Both the position numbers and the translations under genes were made by a program. This document shows positions 61,601 through 64,000 of a stretch of DNA of 64,000 nt, piece after piece. Position 1 is the first letter of the stretch. Each line of letters starts with the position of its first letter. The DNA comes from Climacium dendroides (lineage: Eukaryota; Streptophyta; Bryopsida; Hypnales; Climaciaceae). The stretch is taken from contig OX467087.1 of the NCBI GenBank assembly GCA_950106755.1, forward strand, positions 14,326,047 through 14,390,046. Direction: 5' to 3'. The notes below the pieces were generated by a model. It was not told where the DNA came from and ran no database searches. It saw nothing but the letters and a program-made list of their open reading frames with translations.

Positions 61601-64000
61601 ATGAGTTGTCTTTTATCTATACTGAGTATTTAATTTGGCATCTATGCAACTTTTAGCCACCATGATTGCATGCATGCTAATCACAATGAATTGTCTTCTC
61701 TAAATTGATATTTTGGTCACACCTTTGCAACTCCAAGTTACATAAGTTGTCCAAAAAATGTGAACACCATTTGAAGTGCAAGAATGGTAATATGGTATCT
61801 ACTAAAACATTAATATAAGGTAAAATCACTTCAATGTGTCTACAATGCTTGCAATCATGCCTTATTGTATTCCAAAAGAAAAACATGTTGCGTCAAAGTT
61901 CAAATTCAATATAGAATAATAATTGAAAGAAAAATAAATTCCATGACTTAAAAAATAACTCTAATATAACTCCAATTAAATATATACGCATCTTCAATAG
62001 GCCTATCAATTAGCTAGAATGTAGTGTTTCACCAAATGCCAACTATAATAGGCCATTTGAATAGTATATCATTCACTATAACCAAATAAACACAACAAAA
62101 GCTCAAAAAATATTTGAATTTTTATACATCAGTAAAAATATGTGTATTCTAAATCTTGAAAATTATAATCGTTTGATTGATTCTATTGTTCTTTTGACTA
62201 TTTTGAATTTTATTTGCTCTTATATTCTAAGAAGTCTTAAATGATCTATTATTGATTATTGTTCAAGGGGATTAAAATTATAATTAAAATAACAAATCAC
62301 ATTGTGCTTGGTGATGATACTAATTACAACTTCATCTTTAAAATTCTTACAAAAAGATCAAGAAAATATACTATATATCAAAAACCAATCTTTAGTTGCA
62401 TTTACCAATAAGTATACCTGAATTTTTTACAGTTGCAGCAGCAAGGGCAGCTACTGTTAAAGGAACGTTGCTTTTAATAGTTTGTAGGTTTTGGTCTATA
62501 ATCAATTGTCTTGCCTTTGAATTAGAAAGGTCCCTTTCAATGTCAACTATATACACAATAAAACATTTATTAGAAATTAGAACTCAAATGACAAGTTGAC
62601 AACCCCAGTTGAGTTTTCAAAGAATCTTCAAGAAAACTCTCATAATATTTGACAAAATGTAAACTTCCTTTGTATCGTTTTTTTTTTTTTTTCACAAGAT
62701 GCATCTATCAATTTAAATCTTGGATTTTGAATCACAATTCAAACTTGAATTTTTGCATTGTAAAATTTGGTAAAAAAAATTTTGAATAATAGCTTTGAAG
62801 TTGCCTATGGCCTTGAGGAGGGACAAAGCTTATAATTGACAAATCAATTGAACAAGCTACAACATAGATCATTTAAAAAAGATTATGAAATTCAAGTTTA
62901 GACAACCTTCTCAAGACCACAAGTGTCGTTTAAGGGTTAAACATCCATGATGAGCACCAAATTTTGGCTAATAAAACAATAGTATTTGCTAAATTGTGTA
63001 TACTATAGTGAAATTAAGAAAATTCATTAATGAATAATAATATATATAAACACATACTTTTATGTGATTCCAAATTTGAATTGTTATCTAAGCCATCACG
63101 GATATTAATATCAACTTTAAGACTCTTGGCGCACTTGTCCATGGCTTGTTGATGTTCTATTATCCTTTGAAGAGGCTTATGACTAGGTCGACTATTGAAG
63201 GACATGTATGCTTCGTGACCCATTGTTTGGCGGATGAAAGTATCTAATGATTCTTGCACTTTCTTGTCTGATTTTGATTCCAACAAACCTTCTAAAGGAT
63301 GCAAATCATCATTTTTCATGCTAACAAATTTTGTACATAATGTTGCACAAGTCTCTTTTTCTAACCCATTACAAGTATTTGCTTTTAATTGCTTCAAAGT
63401 TTTTTTATCCAATGTTTTGTTCTTGATATCTAATCCATTGGAATTAGCATGGTCTTTATTATGAGAACTTAGAATTTCAAGAGTTCTTTTATCATTTGGT
63501 GTTTTCTGTTTACTATCTTCAACACTTTGTTTTTCAATATTGAACCTACTTAGTCTAATTTGCCGAATGACAAAAGATTCTGGTGCATTTTCTTCTTTTT
63601 TGTTGGTTTTATTTTCTTGAATAGATATATTTTCCCTCTCCATTTGTTCTTCCAATAATAATTCAATTTTTGAATCATTAAGTTCATTGGTTGAAAGATG
63701 CTTGTCAACGTTATCAATTGTTCTTGAAAGCATATCAAGCTTGGGTTGTATTTTGACCTTTATAGAATCTTGTATCCTAAATATATTTCATTTTCTTTCA
63801 AAATACAAGCAACAAGTTTGTCAAAGCCAAAGATACTTCAAAGTAAGTCAAACTTTTAAAAGCTTCATATTTACTAGTCAAAAAATGTTTGCCATCTTTA
63901 TGAGTTGCAATATTTGCAAGCCTATGAAGTGAATGTTTGATATAAGAATTGATTTGCTCAAATGCTTGAAGTGTTTTTTCTACGTATTTCCAATATTCTT
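55690..64000 (-). CDS. Large single C2H2 zinc-finger protein (5' end beyond the right edge)
   Basis: Eleven exons join in phase with GT-AG introns: 63058-63776, 62418-62546, 61189-61328, 60872-60919, 60574-60630, 60021-60125, 59486-59659, 59261-59346, 58558-58913, 56396-58330 and 55690-56204. This gives more than 1,420 residues. About 60 residues into the third of these is one canonical finger, C-x2-C-x12-H-x3-H, within QKCEKCPCEFFSPLNYRR. After it comes a conserved-looking block (IIAFWDKLNHDEAQQIFENS, LSGEVVVSNLIAF, VKAWMVNKDAEALRNQQELV), then a very basic ARKKKKKEKSRQK coiled stretch. The last 800 residues are Asn/Ser/Gln-rich and probably disordered, ending with WREAMKDPETIVSKCEVE near the C-terminus. 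The arrangement resembles, from memory, an uncharacterised plant C2H2 family; a nuclear role is inferred. A further coding-like stretch at 63,860-64,000 (KYVEKTLQAFEQINSYIKHS) is probably an upstream exon, but its junction does not resolve. Confidence 0.83.

Overview
The window is nuclear DNA from a land plant. Its genes are intron-rich with GT-AG introns. It holds interstitial telomere-type (TTTAGGG)n tracts, a family of plant cellulose-synthase-companion-like proteins, and several plant-style DNA transposons. The species cannot be fixed from sequence alone. A non-seed plant (bryophyte or lycophyte) is my guess, not something shown. Every confident gene lies on the minus strand, and most single open reading frames are only exons or chance, so I rebuilt genes by joining exons at splice sites that keep the reading phase.

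Left part (1-18.7 kb): The 5' half of an unidentified gene with many small exons, including one of 16 nt, runs off the left edge. It is followed by a CACTA-type transposon with clear ends and target duplication, a MITE directly abutting it, and repeat-rich DNA. A complete five-exon family 2 glycosyltransferase of cyanobacterial type (14,421-17,445) follows, with a transit-peptide-like N-terminus.

Middle (18.7-39.1 kb): This part has tandem and dispersed repeats and MITEs. It also has two closely related three-exon genes (26,293-28,551 and 36,011-37,715) for single-pass membrane LEA_2 proteins resembling the companion-of-cellulose-synthase (CC) family. They form a tandem segmental duplication that includes flanking DNA on both sides.

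Right part (39.1-64 kb): Base composition becomes strikingly AT-rich. A 19-exon gene encodes a 482-residue coiled-coil protein of unknown function (42,794-49,151). A very large gene entering from the right edge (55,690-64,000) encodes a protein of more than 1,400 residues with one C2H2 zinc finger. A second CACTA-type element with the same termini as the first lies between them.

The genes show no sign of forming one pathway. The two CC-like paralogues are the only functionally related pair. The least described items are the 482-residue coiled-coil protein and the gene at the left edge: both have fully phase-consistent gene structures but belong to no family I can name.
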